Origin: an uncultured Collinsella sp.
GTDB taxonomy: Bacteria; Actinomycetota; Coriobacteriia; Coriobacteriales; Coriobacteriaceae
Assembly: GCA_900552735.1 (NCBI GenBank)
Contig: USBA01000136.1
Location: forward strand, 1 to 5,523
Direction of reading: 5' to 3'
DNA length: 5,523 nucleotides
Shown: one piece after another, positions 5,509-5,523 of the stretch
Numbering within the stretch: position 1 is the stretch's first letter
How the letters are laid out: each line of letters begins with the position of its first letter
The notes under the pieces: model-generated
What the model saw: the letters and a program-made list of their open reading frames with translations, nothing else
The model's database searches: none
Told to the model about the DNA's origin: nothing
Made by a program: the position numbers and the translations under genes

Positions 5509-5523
5509 TGCGGAACTCGCGAC

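Overview
The window is a stretch of ordinary bacterial chromosome carrying general sugar-phosphotransferase (PTS) genes. All identifiable genes lie on the minus strand. The GC-rich coding bias, the strong GGAGG-type ribosome binding sites and the protein flavour (HPr, enzyme I, paired 1-phosphofructokinase-like kinases, actinobacterial-type CCA enzyme) suggest an actinobacterium. A gut Coriobacteriia such as Collinsella is my best guess. That assignment is an impression from protein style, not a database result.

Layout in the direction of transcription (right to left). A non-coding leader with two hairpins (about 5288-5523) precedes ptsH, which encodes HPr (5024-5287). A terminator-like hairpin (4943-4980) separates it from ptsI, which encodes enzyme I (3187-4890). 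A 74-base gap with a hairpin but no U-tract leads to an intact PfkB-family kinase, fruK-like (2180-3112). A strong intrinsic terminator (2118-2153) ends that unit. A second, paralogous PfkB kinase follows (1105-1993). It is broken by what looks like a 44-base deletion that removes the catalytic segment and shifts the frame, and it has its own terminator (1047-1082). Last comes a CCA tRNA nucleotidyltransferase gene (909 down to the left edge). It reads cleanly in one frame across the window except for a single in-frame TAA at codon 90.

How the genes work together: enzyme I takes phosphate from phosphoenolpyruvate and passes it to His15 of HPr, which feeds sugar-specific enzyme II permeases that are not in this window. 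The PfkB kinases would phosphorylate a PTS-derived sugar monophosphate, most likely fructose-1-phosphate to fructose-1,6-bisphosphate. Co-location with ptsHI fits that role. The CCA enzyme is unrelated housekeeping.

I found no new biological system. The notable points are the two adjacent broken genes, each with an otherwise well-preserved reading frame, and the hairpins in the pts transcript. The very long plus-strand open frames are register-matched shadows of the real minus-strand genes.
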